From contig JAKAYN010000035.1 in NCBI GenBank assembly GCA_021826785.1, forward strand, positions 1 through 6,409: 6,409 nucleotides of DNA, in the 5' to 3' direction. The translations under genes were made by a program, and so were the position numbers. Under the pieces are notes generated by a model. The model saw nothing but the letters and a program-made list of their open reading frames with translations, did not search any database and was not told the origin of the DNA. This DNA is from Thermoplasmata archaeon. Its GTDB lineage: Archaea; Thermoplasmatota; Thermoplasmata; Thermoplasmatales; Thermoplasmataceae. This document shows positions 5,902 through 6,409 of this stretch, piece by piece. The first letter of the stretch is position 1. Every line of letters starts with the position of its first letter.

Positions 5902-6409
5902 TCATATTATATTTATTGTGTATGAGCAGTGGAATGAGCTGCCAGGATTTAAATTGATAAGACCAATTTTATTATTATAAACATCAGGGGCACCGGTCAT
6001 TGGTTCAACGGCTATCATCTTTGTTTTTTCATAAAGGCCTGTGTATATAACTATGTAATCCATATTATCTTTATCTATTCTTATCTTTTTATCTCCAATC
6101 AATGTTAACGATCCTGGAGCATAAAAGCAGTTATCAATAGACATATTTGATATATCGTTATTATTTATATTTGTTTCAGAAAATGTTCCATCTGGGAAGT
6201 ATTCATCGATATAATTCAGCATTTTAATTTCACTTGAATTAAATATGCATTTTCCAGGAAAATAAAAGTATGGATGAAAGCCAATCTCAACCGGTATTCT
6301 TTTACTCAATGATGTTACTGTAAAGTCCGTTCTGAACGAACTTTCATATATTTTATATGAAACGCTTATAAACGCGTCTCCTGGATATGCTGAATCGTTG
6401 AAATCAAGG
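5902..6409 (-). CDS. aldose 1-epimerase (galactose mutarotase)-like protein, N-terminus outside window
   Basis: The C-terminal 168 residues of a mutarotase-fold protein. The reading frame stays open to the window edge; the first plausible-looking start inside (TTG, 6309) is internal, because the residues before it (DSAYPGDAFISVSYKIYES) are the family's conserved YPG-strand region. GFHPYF follows, with the His (codon 6274-6276) expected as catalytic acid. Near the end, AVEPMTGAPDVYNN holds the Glu (codon 6004-6006) expected as catalytic base. The protein closes with INLNPGSSFHCSYTI, the usual last strands. Such enzymes interconvert alpha and beta sugar anomers or bind related sugars. Full-length members run to roughly 280-340 residues, so about half is missing. 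The sugar preference is unknown; the GFHPYF form, instead of the usual NHxYF, shows that it is not a standard GalM. Confidence 0.82.
   Translation of the reverse strand, partial: LDFNDSAYPGDAFISVSYKIYESSFRTDFTVTSLSKRIPVEIGFHPYFYFPGKCIFNSSEIKMLNYIDEYFPDGTFSETNINNNDISNMSIDNCFYAPGSLTLIGDKKIRIDKDNMDYIVIYTGLYEKTKMIAVEPMTGAPDVYNNKIGLINLNPGSSFHCSYTINII

Noticed and set aside
6307..6309. TTG as the true start of the mutarotase gene
   Set aside because: The frame continues upstream to the window edge with conserved family residues, so the gene is cut by the window and does not start here.

Overview
The window is strongly AT-rich. It uses AGA/AGG and ATA codons freely and has archaeal-style TATA boxes a few tens of bases before start codons with little sign of Shine-Dalgarno sequences. 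It also encodes a secreted acid protease of the glutamic (G1) type. Together these suggest an acidophilic euryarchaeon of the Thermoplasmatales (Picrophilus/Ferroplasma-like). The genus is an inference, not something the sequence proves. There is no RNA gene, insertion sequence or CRISPR array, and no gene-free stretch longer than 105 bases.

Layout, left to right: a GNAT-type acetyltransferase (minus), a secreted G1/eqolisin-like peptidase with an odd Cys-Cys-Tyr-Cys-Cys tail (minus), a TenA-family protein without the usual active-site cysteine (minus), a metallo-beta-lactamase-fold hydrolase (minus), an isochorismatase-like hydrolase whose nucleophile position is Ser (minus), and a 12-helix MFS transporter (minus). 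A 105-base divergent promoter region with two identical TATA boxes follows, then a zinc alcohol dehydrogenase (plus). Last is a mutarotase-like gene cut by the right edge of the window (minus); its stop codon lies 2 bases from the stop of the dehydrogenase.

The transporter and the isochorismatase-like hydrolase overlap by 4 bases (ATGA) and almost certainly form a coupled pair: import of a small polar compound followed by its hydrolysis. The MBL hydrolase and TenA follow in the same direction with gaps of 61 and 24 bases. The four genes could therefore make a small uptake-and-salvage group, for example for pyrimidine breakdown products of thiamine, but only the TenA family membership points that way and no TPP riboswitch is visible. 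The peptidase and acetyltransferase look like independent genes. The dehydrogenase and mutarotase may both act in sugar or alcohol oxidation, though they are transcribed towards each other.

The points most worth following up are the archaeal G1 peptidase with its duplicated Cys-pair tail, the Cys-to-Ser isochorismatase-like enzyme coupled to a transporter, and the possible four-gene salvage cluster.
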